A stretch of DNA of 64,000 nt from DSWT01 sp035420085 (GCA_035420085.1 DAOLUH010000012.1:54271-118270); one strand, 5' to 3'; counted from the stretch's first letter, positions 50,222 through 59,427 are shown. Program-made: numbers and translations. The notes: a model not told the origin generated them from the sequence alone.

Positions 50222-51187
50222 ATGAATTCACCGACGATCAATCTGGCTTTTATCGGTTCCGGGCATTGGGCGCGCAAGCACCATTTCCCAGCATTGGATT
50301 ATCTGCGCACACACGCGAGCGGGCGTTTCGATCTGCACCTGCGGGGCATCTACAGCCTCGATCAAGCGGGCGCGGCTGATGTCGCCGCGCAGTATGGTTT
50401 TGCGCGCGTCTACGACAGTCTGGATGCGCTCCTCGCCGACCGCGCGATCAACGCGGCGGCGGTCGCCGTGCCGCCGGAGGCCGTCGCGGGTGTGCTGGAA
50501 CAGGTAGCAACCTTGCGCGTCCCGGTTTTCAGCGAGAAACCGCCGGGCATCAGCGCGGCGCAGGCGCAACGACTCAGCGAAATCATCACTGTTCCCAACG
50601 TGCTGGCCTTCAACCGGCGTTATGCGCCGCTGAACAACATTTTCAAAGATGTTGTGGCGCAGATGGCGGACATTTACTTCGTCGAAGGACATTTCTTCCG
50701 CCACCATCGCCTGGATGATATGTTCATCATCGGCACCGGCATCCATTGGATCAACTTGATGACGTATCTGTTCGGCGACATCGCGCATGTCAGCGTGGAT
50801 CGCTTCCGCAATCCGCAGAACGAGACGTGGGTGCGCATCGCGCAAGTCGTCTTTGCCGGTGGATTCAAGGGCGCGCTCAAGTTCTTCCCGTGTTCCGGCT
50901 CGCAGGTGGAGCGCATTGAGGTCCACAGCAACACGCAATCCGCCTATCTGGACGGCCCGCTGGGCGACAATCCCGGCGCAATCGTGATTGAGGCTGCGAA
51001 CGAGCGGCGCGTCATCCAGCCCGAAGCGTTAGCGACCGCTCCTGAAATCGTGCGCATTGGCATTGTTGGCGAGTATGAGGAATTCTTCACCCTGGTTTGT
51101 GACGGGACGCCGTCGCGTTCCATTTTTCAGAACGCCGTCAACGCGATGCGGGTCGCGGAAGCGATTGAATACGGGTGGGGATTCTGA
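50222..51187 (+). CDS. Gfo/Idh/MocA family oxidoreductase
   Basis: 321 residues. N-terminal NAD(P) Rossmann fold (LAFIGSGHWARKHHFPAL), VPPEAVAGVLE, SEKPPGISAAQA with the conserved EKP motif, then the C-terminal beta-sheet domain (TGIHWINLMTYLFG). Such enzymes oxidise sugars or sugar-like substrates; substrate unknown. It has its own array-flanked upstream region and a terminator after it. Confidence 0.92.
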   Translation: MNSPTINLAFIGSGHWARKHHFPALDYLRTHASGRFDLHLRGIYSLDQAGAADVAAQYGFARVYDSLDALLADRAINAAAVAVPPEAVAGVLEQVATLRVPVFSEKPPGISAAQAQRLSEIITVPNVLAFNRRYAPLNNIFKDVVAQMADIYFVEGHFFRHHRLDDMFIIGTGIHWINLMTYLFGDIAHVSVDRFRNPQNETWVRIAQVVFAGGFKGALKFFPCSGSQVERIEVHSNTQSAYLDGPLGDNPGAIVIEAANERRVIQPEALATAPEIVRIGIVGEYEEFFTLVCDGTPSRSIFQNAVNAMRVAEAIEYGWGF

Positions 51188-51200
51188 TCTCCCATAAAGA

Positions 51201-51230
51201 ACGCCCGCCGGAGAAATCCGGCGGGCGTTT
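51201..51230 (+). terminator. Rho-independent terminator
   Basis: ACGCCCGCCGGA, GAAA loop, TCCGGCGGGCGT, followed by TTTT. It sits between convergent genes. Confidence 0.9.
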
Positions 51231-51260
51231 TGGTGTGCATATCTGGCGCGTGTGATCCGC

Positions 51261-53219
51261 TCAGTGATTCCGCATGATGAGCGGCAGGTAAATGACCCGT
51301 GGGGCGACGGTGGTGATGTCCTGCAAGGTGTCGGAGTATAAGATGACAGTTTCTACCTTGTAGGCGGAGAGTGTGGTCGTGTCGGTCACGCCGCTGGTTT
51401 CGGTGAGTGGCACGGTCAACACAATCTGCACGGTGGTGGTCATCCCCGGCCCAAGCTGGAACGGTCCGGTATAGGTCGAGCCGCCATCGCCGACGATCAG
51501 CTCGATGGGCCAGTTGCGGGAGGAGGCGGCTTCCAGGGCAAATGTGGCGGTCGCCTCATCGTAGCTCTTCAGAACGTGATTGTAGACCACTTTTGTGCCG
51601 GCCTTGGCGGTTTGATTGTACCCATCGGAAAGTTCGACAGGGATGGCGCCCAGGATGCGCACGTTGTCGAGCCAGAATGTGGTGTCGTTGCCCATCGTTT
51701 GGATGGCGAAGTTCGAGACGTTCGTGTTGACCCAGCCCGCCTCCGTAAATGGGATGCGCACATGGCTCCATCCGTTCTCTTGCCCAATGGTGTACCGGCA
51801 GTAGTCCAACACATTGCCACCGTTGAAGATCAACTGCAGGCCATGGTCAAGGTTCTGCTGCTTGATATAGAATTCCAGTCCGTAATTGTAGGCAGTGTTC
51901 AGCGGTGTTCCCCATGCCCCAATCTGTGCGGCGTCCCAGTCTTGTCCGAGCAAATCGGCGCGGAGCGAAGATTGCCCGGCAAAGACTTCATCGGTGGCGG
52001 CAAAGTTCAAAGTCCCACCATGCCATGTGCCATACCACCAGCCCCAACTCCAGTCCTCAGCGTGTGCCAGTTCGTTATCGATGTAGACATCCCTGCCCAT
52101 AGTCTCGTTCGGGCGTGGATTGAGACCACCGCCGGTGTCCTTAGGCTCGCCGCCAAAGAATACCCGCAGCACATCTTCGGCGGGCTTATCGAGCGGGGAA
52201 TACCCGCGGTCGCAGGGACCGCCCTGCATCGGATTGGTGTCCCAGCTCCATAGGAACACACCGGCGAACCAATCCTGCGGATAGACGGTTTCGAAGAACG
52301 CCTGGTACAGATCGGACTGCTCCTGGAGATCGAGCGCGGGGCTGCCCTCGTAGGCCCACGGCGCCATACCGGCGCCGTCAATGCTGCGGTAGCCGATCTC
52401 GGTGAAGATAATTTGCTTATTCCACTCCTGGGCCAGGTTCTCCAGGAAGGCCACCGGCGCCGCCCAACCAGCCTTGAAATCATTCAGGGTGGCCGTGGTG
52501 GTGACGGCCAACACATAGTAGGCGTCAATCCCGATATAATCGAGAGCATCCCAGAACATCACGGTGTTGGTGTAGGTATGGTTCGCCGCGTAGACCAGCG
52601 GACCCTCGTAAATCGTCTCGATGCCATTCGTGCCGGTGATCAATTTCCGCCAGTCAAGCTCTTTGACCGCTGTGCTATCCAGCTCCGTGCCGATGCAGAA
52701 TTGCTCGACGTTGTTGTCCGCCGCAATCTGCGCGTAGTGGTTGATGAAGGCCTGATAGCTGGCAAACCATGCATCCCACTCTGCTTGGGTGGTGAAGTAC
52801 TCGCCGATTTGTCCGCGCCAGTGCGCAGGATCGTTTTTCAGGTCCAGGTGCGGCTTGAGCATGACCTTCAGTCCCAGATCGTGCGCAGTCTTAATGGCGT
52901 GGATCAGGCCGGCATCCGTGGGAGTCTTCTGCGCGTCGGAGTAAATGACCGTGGATGAGACCGTGTCCTGATACCAGGTTGCCAGGATGCTGATCCACTC
53001 CGCGCCAGTGTTCTCTAGCTTGGCCAGGGATTCATCGGAACCGGCCGATGCGTACTGATCGAACCACCAGGATACATACGCAATGCCTTCCTGTTTGGGC
53101 GCCGGCGCTTGCGCGGCTAAGGTTCGAGGGCCAGACCAGATCAATGCCAAGCCGAAGACAAGCGCGAACAACAGTACAAGCGCTGTCACGTGTGCCAACG
53201 ACAAAATTCTAGTTTTCAT
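51261..53219 (-). CDS. Secreted glycoside hydrolase (GH113-like TIM barrel) with C-terminal carbohydrate-binding-like domain
   Basis: 652 residues. Signal peptide 1-36. The TIM barrel at about 43-365 carries likely acid/base E179 (CIGTELDST) and nucleophile E274 (IIFTEIGYRS), with MLKPHLDL and WSWDTNP. This pattern resembles GH113 beta-mannanases and related families. A linker near 370 precedes a beta domain at about 385-545 (LNFAATDEVFAGQSSLRADL; WLDNVRILG), CBM-like. A further beta stretch ends in VIYLPLIMRNH, a common C-terminal ending in Chloroflexota secreted proteins. It likely releases oligosaccharides outside the cell, possibly for the ABC systems. Confidence 0.85.
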   Translation of the reverse strand: MKTRILSLAHVTALVLLFALVFGLALIWSGPRTLAAQAPAPKQEGIAYVSWWFDQYASAGSDESLAKLENTGAEWISILATWYQDTVSSTVIYSDAQKTPTDAGLIHAIKTAHDLGLKVMLKPHLDLKNDPAHWRGQIGEYFTTQAEWDAWFASYQAFINHYAQIAADNNVEQFCIGTELDSTAVKELDWRKLITGTNGIETIYEGPLVYAANHTYTNTVMFWDALDYIGIDAYYVLAVTTTATLNDFKAGWAAPVAFLENLAQEWNKQIIFTEIGYRSIDGAGMAPWAYEGSPALDLQEQSDLYQAFFETVYPQDWFAGVFLWSWDTNPMQGGPCDRGYSPLDKPAEDVLRVFFGGEPKDTGGGLNPRPNETMGRDVYIDNELAHAEDWSWGWWYGTWHGGTLNFAATDEVFAGQSSLRADLLGQDWDAAQIGAWGTPLNTAYNYGLEFYIKQQNLDHGLQLIFNGGNVLDYCRYTIGQENGWSHVRIPFTEAGWVNTNVSNFAIQTMGNDTTFWLDNVRILGAIPVELSDGYNQTAKAGTKVVYNHVLKSYDEATATFALEAASSRNWPIELIVGDGGSTYTGPFQLGPGMTTTVQIVLTVPLTETSGVTDTTTLSAYKVETVILYSDTLQDITTVAPRVIYLPLIMRNH

Positions 53220-53348
53220 GTCTGATTCCTCCTAGATTATGTAGCTAATAGATATAAATTTTACCGCGCCAGTTGTGTAGATAGGGTTACGCTTGCTACA
53301 CCAATACTTATAATTCTATGCAACTTTAGGATTTTGTCTACACTGCGA

Positions 53349-53378
53349 TTGGACGATTAGATTGACCTGCGGTACAAT
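53349..53378 (+). promoter_or_regulatory. Sigma-70-like promoter
   Basis: TTGGAC, 18 bases, TACAAT, 40 bases before the GguC/AraD1-type gene. The rest of 53220-53418 holds only the leftward gene's ribosome binding site. Confidence 0.5.
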
Positions 53379-53418
53379 ACGAGCAGGCTGACTTTACAAC
53401 GTGATGAGAGGCCCGGCG

Positions 53419-54402
53419 ATGCGGATTGTGCAATTTACAGATGAAGAAGGAGCGCGGCGTGTTGGCATAGCGCGCGATGTGGATACGGTGGATATGCTTG
53501 TCGGCGCGTGGACGGTCTATGCCCTCGCGCAACAGGCCATCCACAAGCGAATGACGTTGCGCGCGCTGCTAGAGCAACACTCTATTGAACGGCGCTTGGC
53601 TTACGCCGCATTGGTAGACGCAGGGCGACTGTTGCCCCCGCTCGACCACCCCGATCCGGCACACATGCTCGTCACCGGCACCGGCCTCACGCACCTGGGC
53701 AGCGCCGACGCCCGCGACCGGATGCACAAGGCGCAGCCCGAGGCGCTGACCGACAGTATGCGCATGTTCCAACTCGGCCTGGAAGGCGGCAAACCCGCGC
53801 CCGGCGCGGTCGGCGTGCAGCCGGAATGGTTCTACAAGGGCGACGGGAGTTGGGTTGCGCCGCCTTACGGTGCACTTGCCAGCCCGCCATTCGCCCTGGA
53901 TGGCGGCGAGGAGCCGGAGATCGTGGGATTGTACGTGATTGGAACGGATGGCGTCCCCTATCGCGTGGGGTTCGCGCTCGGCAACGAATTCTCCGATCAC
54001 GTGCTGGAGCGCCAAAACTACCTTTACCTGGCGCACTCCAAACTACGTCCCAGCGCGTTTGGCCCGGAATTGCTGCTCGGCGACTTGCCCAAAGATATTC
54101 GCGGCGTCTCACGTATCCTGCGAACGGATCACGTCATCTGGGAGAAACCTTTCTTGAGCGGCGAAGACAACATGTCTCACACCATTGCTAACCTGGAATA
54201 TCACCACTTCAAGTACCCGCAGTTCCGGCGCCCAGGCGACGTCCATGTGCATTTCTTTGGCACGGCGACGTTGAGCTTCGCCGATGGCGTGCGGCTTGAA
54301 GATGGCGACGTGATCGAGATTGCAGCACCGGAGTTTGGGCGTCCGTTGCAGAATCGCGTGACGTTTCTTGCTGACAGTGGTTTCAGCGTGGCGCCACTAT
54401 AA
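53419..54402 (+). CDS. GguC/AraD1-type protein (fumarylacetoacetase-like fold)
   Basis: 327 residues from ATG 53419 (GAGAGG 7 bases upstream); an in-frame GTG at 53401 is also possible. GTGLTHLGSADARDRM, EPEIVGLYVIGTDGVPYRVGFALGNEFSDHV and HSKLRPSAFGPELLLG match GguC/AraD1 proteins, which have a fumarylacetoacetate-hydrolase fold and act in L-arabinonate-type sugar-acid breakdown. Metal ligands would be the Glu and Asp of this core. It fits the sugar-catabolic genes nearby. Confidence 0.88.
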   Translation: MRIVQFTDEEGARRVGIARDVDTVDMLVGAWTVYALAQQAIHKRMTLRALLEQHSIERRLAYAALVDAGRLLPPLDHPDPAHMLVTGTGLTHLGSADARDRMHKAQPEALTDSMRMFQLGLEGGKPAPGAVGVQPEWFYKGDGSWVAPPYGALASPPFALDGGEEPEIVGLYVIGTDGVPYRVGFALGNEFSDHVLERQNYLYLAHSKLRPSAFGPELLLGDLPKDIRGVSRILRTDHVIWEKPFLSGEDNMSHTIANLEYHHFKYPQFRRPGDVHVHFFGTATLSFADGVRLEDGDVIEIAAPEFGRPLQNRVTFLADSGFSVAPL

Positions 54403-54420
54403 CGTTTGTCGAACAATCCA

Positions 54421-56238
54421 ATGAAAAAACTGCCGCACGCTTCATCTGAAGATGTCCTCAGCACGCAAAACCTCGTCGTGACCGAGGTGTGGGCTGAGAC
54501 GGAACGACTGCGATTGCTGCACAGCGTCCTCCCCTGGATTGGGATGGCGTTAAGCGTTGGTATGGCGATCGTACTCGTCGTAACCTTGTGGCATCCTCAG
54601 GCATGGCAATTGTGGGCGATGTTCACCGTCATGACGTTGAGCCTGGGCGGTTATGTTCAGGCGACCCAGTGGGGGCGGCGCGGACGTGCGATTGCCAGTA
54701 GTCGTTTGCTTATTAGCATCGTTATCGTCATTGGGCTGGCGCTGGCGCTGCTTTTTGAGGATTTGATCGTCGCGTTTGCCATCCTGGGACTCCTGATTTC
54801 GCTCCTGGCCGGCGTTTTGATCTCCCCAAAAGTTGGTTACGGATTTGCCGTTGGCTTGATTGTGACAGCGGTGGGGCTGGTTGGATTGACGCTCACCTCG
54901 TTATATCCCAGGGCAACGCTCGATTTGACCAGTCCGACCAAACAGTGGGTTGATCTTGGCATCTTTCTTTTAACGATGTTTCTGGGAACGTATCTGGTGG
55001 CGATCAGCCAGGAAGGCACGCGGTTAGCCTTTGACCGGTTGGTCGAGCAATCCAACAAGCTGAAAGTCGCCAACAAAGACCTGGCGCACGAGATTCACGA
55101 GCGCAAACAGGCCGAGGCCACCCTGGCGCAACTCAACAACACCCTGGAAACGCAAGTCGCCGAGCGCACCGCCGAAGTCGTGGCGGAAAAGGAGAAAAGT
55201 GACGCAATCTTGCGCAGCGTCGGCGACGCCATCAGCGTGACCGGTCTCGATATGCGTATCCAATATGTCAACGATGCATTTGTCGCGCTGACCGGTTACA
55301 GCAGCGCCGAAATCATTGGACGCCCGATGTACACTCTCCTGGTTCAGGAATGTGCGGACACCGCTCTTCGTTCCCAGCCGCTCACGTGGACAACCGGCGC
55401 CTACACCCAACGGGAAATCACCATGCGGCGGAAAGATGGCCGTGCCTACGACGCCGCGTTGACCGTCGCGCCGCTGCACGATGCGCGCGGCGAGCGCACC
55501 GGCTACGTTTTCAGCCATCAGGACATCACCAAATTCAAGGCGCTTGACCGGGCGCGCAGCCAGTTCATTACCAACGTTTCCCACGAGCTGCGCACGCCCG
55601 TGACGAGCATCAAACTCTCCACGTATCTGCTGCAAGTCGAGCGTTCGCCTGAAAAAGCAGCGACCTACCTTCAGGCTTTGGAGCGCCAGTCGTTACGTCT
55701 GGAGAGCCTGATCCAGGACATCTTGGAGATGGTGTCGCTGGACAGCGGGCAGGGGGTTACATCCTGGGAGCCGCTCTTTTTGGCTTCCATCATCGGCGAG
55801 GCGGCGACGTGTTACCAGCGCCAGGCCGATGCCCGCAACATCACCCTGGCGGTGCAGCCGGTCCCGCCCGATTTGCCTGCCGTCAAAGGCGACCCATTCC
55901 GTCTGGAACAAGCGTTGAAGGAAGTGCTGGAAAACGCGCTCATCTTCACGCCATCCGGCGGCGCAGTGACCATAGCGACTGCGCTCACCGAAGCGCACGG
56001 GCATCCCTGGGTGACGCTCACCGTGCAAGACACGGGACCGGGCATCGCGGCGGAGGAAAAGCCCAAGCTGTTTAACCGCTTCTTCCGCGGGCGATTGGCT
56101 GAGTCGGGGCATATTCCAGGCACGGGGTTGGGACTGAGCATCGTCTACGAGATTATGCGCGCTCATGGCGGTGACGTGACCGTGGAGAGCGAAGAAGGCC
56201 GGGGCAGCGTCTTTACGTTGTGGCTGCCGGTCAGTTAA
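54421..56238 (+). CDS. PAS-containing sensor histidine kinase
   Basis: About 605 residues; the start is ATG 54421, with TTG 54406 as the alternative, and no clear ribosome binding site. Five TM helices lie between 35 and 200, a coiled coil at 205-260, PAS/PAC at 260-372 (DAISVTGLDMRIQYVNDAFVALTG) and HisKA with H388 (NVSHELRTPVTSIKL). The HATPase ends in GTGLGLSIVYEIM and FTLWLPVS. It has no receiver domain and no adjacent regulator, so it is an orphan kinase. It starts 18 bases after the GguC/AraD1 gene. Confidence 0.92.
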   Translation: MKKLPHASSEDVLSTQNLVVTEVWAETERLRLLHSVLPWIGMALSVGMAIVLVVTLWHPQAWQLWAMFTVMTLSLGGYVQATQWGRRGRAIASSRLLISIVIVIGLALALLFEDLIVAFAILGLLISLLAGVLISPKVGYGFAVGLIVTAVGLVGLTLTSLYPRATLDLTSPTKQWVDLGIFLLTMFLGTYLVAISQEGTRLAFDRLVEQSNKLKVANKDLAHEIHERKQAEATLAQLNNTLETQVAERTAEVVAEKEKSDAILRSVGDAISVTGLDMRIQYVNDAFVALTGYSSAEIIGRPMYTLLVQECADTALRSQPLTWTTGAYTQREITMRRKDGRAYDAALTVAPLHDARGERTGYVFSHQDITKFKALDRARSQFITNVSHELRTPVTSIKLSTYLLQVERSPEKAATYLQALERQSLRLESLIQDILEMVSLDSGQGVTSWEPLFLASIIGEAATCYQRQADARNITLAVQPVPPDLPAVKGDPFRLEQALKEVLENALIFTPSGGAVTIATALTEAHGHPWVTLTVQDTGPGIAAEEKPKLFNRFFRGRLAESGHIPGTGLGLSIVYEIMRAHGGDVTVESEEGRGSVFTLWLPVS

Positions 56239-56248
56239 GGAGGGGGTG

Positions 56249-57220
56249 ATGCAAACCAGTCGAGAAGTGGTCGCCAGAACAATCCGTTTTCAGGGCGCGG
56301 AGCGTCTGCCCTATGATCTGCCGCCCGAATACGGCACGGATTTCGCTGGCGTTGGCATGACGCCCTCGCCGGACGCGCGCCCTTCTGAGGGCGTGGACGA
56401 GTGGGGCGCGGTGTGGGAGAACATCGGCGTGTGCAAGTTGGGCGAGGTGAAGGAATTCCCGCTTAAGGACTGGAAGGACTTCGCTAAGCTGCACATCCCC
56501 GACATCCGCGAGCCGCGGCGTTGGACGCTGCTCGAAGGGGCGCGGGAGCGTGCTGGCGACAAATTCCTGCTCGCCGACGGCATCTCCATCTACGAGCGTG
56601 TCCACTTCATCCGCGGGCTGGAAAACACGTGGATTGACATCTACGAGCACCCTGACGAACTGGCGATGCTGCTCGACATCCTGGTGGACATGAACCTCTA
56701 CGCCATCGACCGTTACGCGGAGGCCGGCGCTGACGGCTACATCTTCTGTGACGATTGGGGCTTGCAGAATCGCCTGATGATCTCTCCGAAGTCCTGGCGC
56801 GAGCTGTGGAAGCCGCGTTACGCGCGCATCTACGCAGCGGCTCACGACGCGGGGATGCTCACGTTCCTCCATAGCTGCGGGCACATTGTTGCCATCCTCG
56901 ACGATCTCATCGAAATCGGCCTGGACGTGATCCACATGGATCAGCAGGAGAACATGGGCTTGCAGCTCCTCGGCGAGCGGTTTGGCGGGCGGTTGACGTT
57001 CTTCTCGCCGGTGGACATCCAGCAGACGATGGCGCGTGGGACATTAGACGAAATCCGCGCTTACTGTCGCGCGATGGGCAAGCATTTAGGTCGCCCCAAT
57101 GGCGGCTTCATCCCGCGCTGGTACGGAGACCCGGTCGGCGCCGGGCACCACCCGGAGGCTATCAAGGCGATGTGCGAGGAGTTTTTGGCGATGAGTCGGG
57201 AGTGGGGGAGTTGGAGGTGA
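56249..57220 (+). CDS. Uroporphyrinogen decarboxylase-like (cobalamin methyltransferase-type) protein
   Basis: 323 residues from ATG 56249 after AAGGAGGGGG. URO-D barrel features: RIRFQGAERLPYDLP-like N-terminus, DDWGLQNRLMISPKSWRELWKPRY, FLHSCGHIVAILDDLIEIG (His-Cys zinc-type motif) and DVIHMDQQENM. Members in this subgroup are methyltransferases for corrinoid or coenzyme M systems, not heme enzymes. The 3' end (SREWGSWR and the stop) is made of GGGAGTT/GGGAGTA units, so the array has entered the coding end. Confidence 0.82.
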   Translation: MQTSREVVARTIRFQGAERLPYDLPPEYGTDFAGVGMTPSPDARPSEGVDEWGAVWENIGVCKLGEVKEFPLKDWKDFAKLHIPDIREPRRWTLLEGARERAGDKFLLADGISIYERVHFIRGLENTWIDIYEHPDELAMLLDILVDMNLYAIDRYAEAGADGYIFCDDWGLQNRLMISPKSWRELWKPRYARIYAAAHDAGMLTFLHSCGHIVAILDDLIEIGLDVIHMDQQENMGLQLLGERFGGRLTFFSPVDIQQTMARGTLDEIRAYCRAMGKHLGRPNGGFIPRWYGDPVGAGHHPEAIKAMCEEFLAMSREWGSWR

Positions 57221-57255
57221 GGGAGTAGGGGAGTCCTTACCTATCCTCTCGCTCA
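57195..57255. repeat. GGGAGTA heptamer array overlapping a coding 3' end
   Basis: Units GGGAGTG, GGGGAGTT, GGAGGTGA, GGGAGTAG, GGGAGTC and then CCTTACCTATCCTCTCGCTC, across the stop codon at 57218-57220. Confidence 0.7.
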
Positions 57256-57344
57256 CAGCGGCGCTTGCGCTCTGCGCCCCCGTCCCCAGGGGCGCGTTGC
57301 GCGGTGGCTGAGGCGGAAAATTATGCTTGCCGCCCGGCAATACC

Positions 57345-57364
57345 CGCCCCCGAGACGGGGGTAG
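57345..57364. repeat. Palindromic repeat, GCCCCCGTCTCGGGGGC family, inverted copy
   Basis: CCGCCCCCGAGACGGGGG followed by TAGTGAGCG, the reverse complement of the copies at 2114 and 17361 including their flank. Confidence 0.7.
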
Positions 57365-57405
57365 TGAGCGTGCGCTGAAGAATGATAAGACCCTACCACA
57401 GAGGC

Positions 57406-57434
57406 TTGTCTTTTCGCGCCAGATATGTTATGCT
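57406..57434 (+). promoter_or_regulatory. Sigma-70-like promoter for the RelE-type pair
   Basis: TTGTCT, 17 bases, TATGCT, about 80 bases before the antitoxin start. Confidence 0.55.
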
Positions 57435-57516
57435 GAAAGTAATACGATGAGCCGGCATTTTTCAAACGGGTCTCCTGAATGCTTTTGATGTGTGTTGAGG
57501 GAAAGAGGAGTACAAG

Positions 57517-57768
57517 ATGTCTACAAGCGCATTGTTAGATGAAACTGATGTCAAAGTCGTTTATGATCAGCAGGGCAACAGACGCGAAGTGTTGTTGAGC
57601 TATGAGAAATATCAGGAAATGTTGGAGTTCATCGAGCGATACGCTTACTTTTATAGCCAGGAAGTGCAGGAGCGATTGCAACGCGCCAACGAGGACTTAG
57701 CTGCGGGACGTTACATCACTGTAGAGGCCGACAACGTTGACGCCGCCCTGGAGTGGCTCCATGGATGA
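57517..57768 (+). CDS. Antitoxin of a RelE/ParE-type pair
   Basis: 83 residues. VKVVYDQQGNRREVLLSYEKYQEMLEFIE is the Phd/RelB-like fold that binds DNA, followed by an acidic helix (QRANEDLAAGRYITVE) that would wrap the toxin. AAAGAGGAG precedes the ATG, and it overlaps the toxin gene by 8 bases. Confidence 0.82.
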   Translation: MSTSALLDETDVKVVYDQQGNRREVLLSYEKYQEMLEFIERYAYFYSQEVQERLQRANEDLAAGRYITVEADNVDAALEWLHG

Positions 57769-58021
57769 CGTCGAAATCATTCTCACTGAAACCCTCCGTG
57801 AGGACTACCGCTGTTTGCCAGAGTCCATACAACGCAAATTCGATAAGCAACTCCGTTTTCTGGCGCAGAATCCTAAACACCCTTCTCTGCAAATTCACCG
57901 TCTATCTGACCACTGGGAATTCTATGTAGATATCCATTATCGCTGCATCTTTCAGCAACAGGGCAATATCTACATTCTGAAACATGTCGGCGGTCATGAA
58001 ATCGTGGATCGTTTTAGGTAA
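57761..58021 (+). CDS. RelE/ParE-superfamily toxin
   Basis: 86 residues from ATG 57761. ETLREDYRCLPESIQRKFDKQLRFLAQNPKHPSLQIHRL and WEFYVDIHYRCIFQQ...YILKHVGGHEIVDRF match the mRNA interferase fold with its C-terminal HEIVDR motif. Translationally coupled to the antitoxin. Confidence 0.88.
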   Translation: MDDVEIILTETLREDYRCLPESIQRKFDKQLRFLAQNPKHPSLQIHRLSDHWEFYVDIHYRCIFQQQGNIYILKHVGGHEIVDRFR

Positions 58022-58041
58022 GTTCAGTAGAGGAGTGAACT

Positions 58042-58824
58042 ATGGATACTGTGCAATTTGGCAACGTCGCTGTCAGCAAACTTATCCTCGGCGGCAATCC
58101 ATTCAGCGGATTTTCGCACCAGACGCGGGAGATGGATCGGGAGATGACGTGCTATTTTACCACGGCGCGTATCAAGGAGACGCTGCGGCAGGCTGAGGCG
58201 CTCGGTATCAACAGTTTCCTGGGGCGCGCTGACGCGCATATCCGCCGCACGTTGCTGGAATACTGGGACGAAGGCGGCGCGATCCAGTGGTTCGCGCAGA
58301 CCGCGCCGGAGTTCGCCAGTCTGCCGGGCAATGTGGCGGGCGCGCTTAGCGTGGGCGCGGCGGCGGTCTATATCCATGGCGGGCAGATGGATTTCTTCTA
58401 CGCGCAGAACCAGCTTGACATGGTGCCGGACATCATCGCGCAGATCAAAGGCGCGGGCCGGGCGGCCGGCATTGCGGCGCATAACCCGCGCGTCCACGAA
58501 TGGGCCGACGAACACCTCGATTTGGATTTCCACATGTGCTCGTACTACAATCCCACGCGCCGTGACGAAAACGCCGAGCACGTCCACGGCGCGGCGGAGA
58601 CGTTCGCCGACGCTGACCGCGCCGCGATGGTGGATGTGATCCGCCAATTGCGCCGTCCCGCCATTCATTACAAAATCTTCGCCGCCGGGCGCAACGATCC
58701 GCGCGACGCCTTCGCCTTCGTCGCGCAGCACCTGCGTCCCCAGGATGCCGTCTGCATCGGCGTCTTCCCCAAGCACAAGCCCGACATGCTGGCGGAGAAC
58801 GTCCGGTTGTTTGAAGGAGTGTAA
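58042..58824 (+). CDS. TIM-barrel protein of unknown function
   Basis: 260 residues starting VQFGNVAVSKLILGGNPFSGFSH, which resembles the opening of aldo-keto reductases. The expected Tyr/Lys/His tetrad is not obvious. LGRADAHIRRTLLEYWDEGG, GAAAVYIHGGQMDF and VCIGVFPKHKPDML fit a beta/alpha barrel with a phosphate- or metal-binding end. GAGGAG precedes the ATG. Activity unknown. Confidence 0.7.
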   Translation: MDTVQFGNVAVSKLILGGNPFSGFSHQTREMDREMTCYFTTARIKETLRQAEALGINSFLGRADAHIRRTLLEYWDEGGAIQWFAQTAPEFASLPGNVAGALSVGAAAVYIHGGQMDFFYAQNQLDMVPDIIAQIKGAGRAAGIAAHNPRVHEWADEHLDLDFHMCSYYNPTRRDENAEHVHGAAETFADADRAAMVDVIRQLRRPAIHYKIFAAGRNDPRDAFAFVAQHLRPQDAVCIGVFPKHKPDMLAENVRLFEGV

Positions 58825-58860
58825 CCGAACCTGGGTACAGCCCCGATAATGAAAATTTTA

Positions 58861-58931
58861 CTGCAGAGCACGCGGAGAGCGCAGAGTATTTCTTATTTTT
58901 CTCTGTGAACTCTGTGTCCTCTGTGGCTATT
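58861..58931. repeat. Inverted CACAGAG-unit array
   Basis: GCAGAG, CACGCGGAG, AGCGCAGAG and inverted CTCTGTG, AACTCTGTG, TCCTCTGTGG. A short GCGTGAATCCGCG-type array follows at 58961-58990, as at 41371. Confidence 0.75.
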
Positions 58932-58989
58932 TGCAGAGAAGCTATGCCAAACCAGAAATAATCTGCGTGAATCCGCGAAAATCCGCGTC

Positions 58990-59427
58990 CTACTTCTGTG
59001 CTGTTATACCCCGGTCAATGGCCTGCCGCACGATGTCGGCGTGATCGAACGCCAGCGGCGGCAGATCGTCGAGAGGCCACCAGCGGGCGGCGGCAGCATC
59101 GTCGCCCGCGTGCGGGGTAACGTCGCCTTCCACGCGCGCCCAGAAGACGACGGATACCGTCCAGCCTCGCGGATCGCGCCCTGGATCGCCGAACGCGCCG
59201 AGTTGTTGTAGCTCTGGCGGCTGCAGGCCGGTTTCCTCGCAGAGTTCGCGGCGGGCGGCGGCTTCGAGCGGCTCATTTTCATCCACAAAGCCGCCCGGCA
59301 GCGCCCAGTGTCCCGCAAAAGGCGGGTGGTTGCGCTGGATCAGCAAAATCTTTCCCGCCCGGAGCAGCACAATATCCACGGTGAGCGCGGGGCGCGGGTA
59401 GGGGTAGGTATAAACCGGTCTGGTCAT
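58990..59427 (-). CDS. NUDIX hydrolase
   Basis: 145 residues. The complete Nudix box begins GGFVDENEPLEAAARREL and ends CEETGL (residues about 45-68). It hydrolyses nucleoside diphosphate derivatives, typically ADP-ribose or oxidised nucleotides. It is last of a leftward cluster, 6 bases after the membrane protein gene. Confidence 0.93.
   Translation of the reverse strand: MTRPVYTYPYPRPALTVDIVLLRAGKILLIQRNHPPFAGHWALPGGFVDENEPLEAAARRELCEETGLQPPELQQLGAFGDPGRDPRGWTVSVVFWARVEGDVTPHAGDDAAAARWWPLDDLPPLAFDHADIVRQAIDRGITAQK

Noticed and set aside
53220..53418. Riboswitch in the gap before the GguC/AraD1-type gene
   Set aside because: No conserved fold or terminator-like structure was seen; only a promoter-like sequence and ribosome binding sites.
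56249..57220. Heme-pathway uroporphyrinogen decarboxylase
   Set aside because: The conserved N-terminal motif of true HemE is absent, no heme genes are nearby, and the HSCGHI motif fits corrinoid-dependent methyltransferase relatives.
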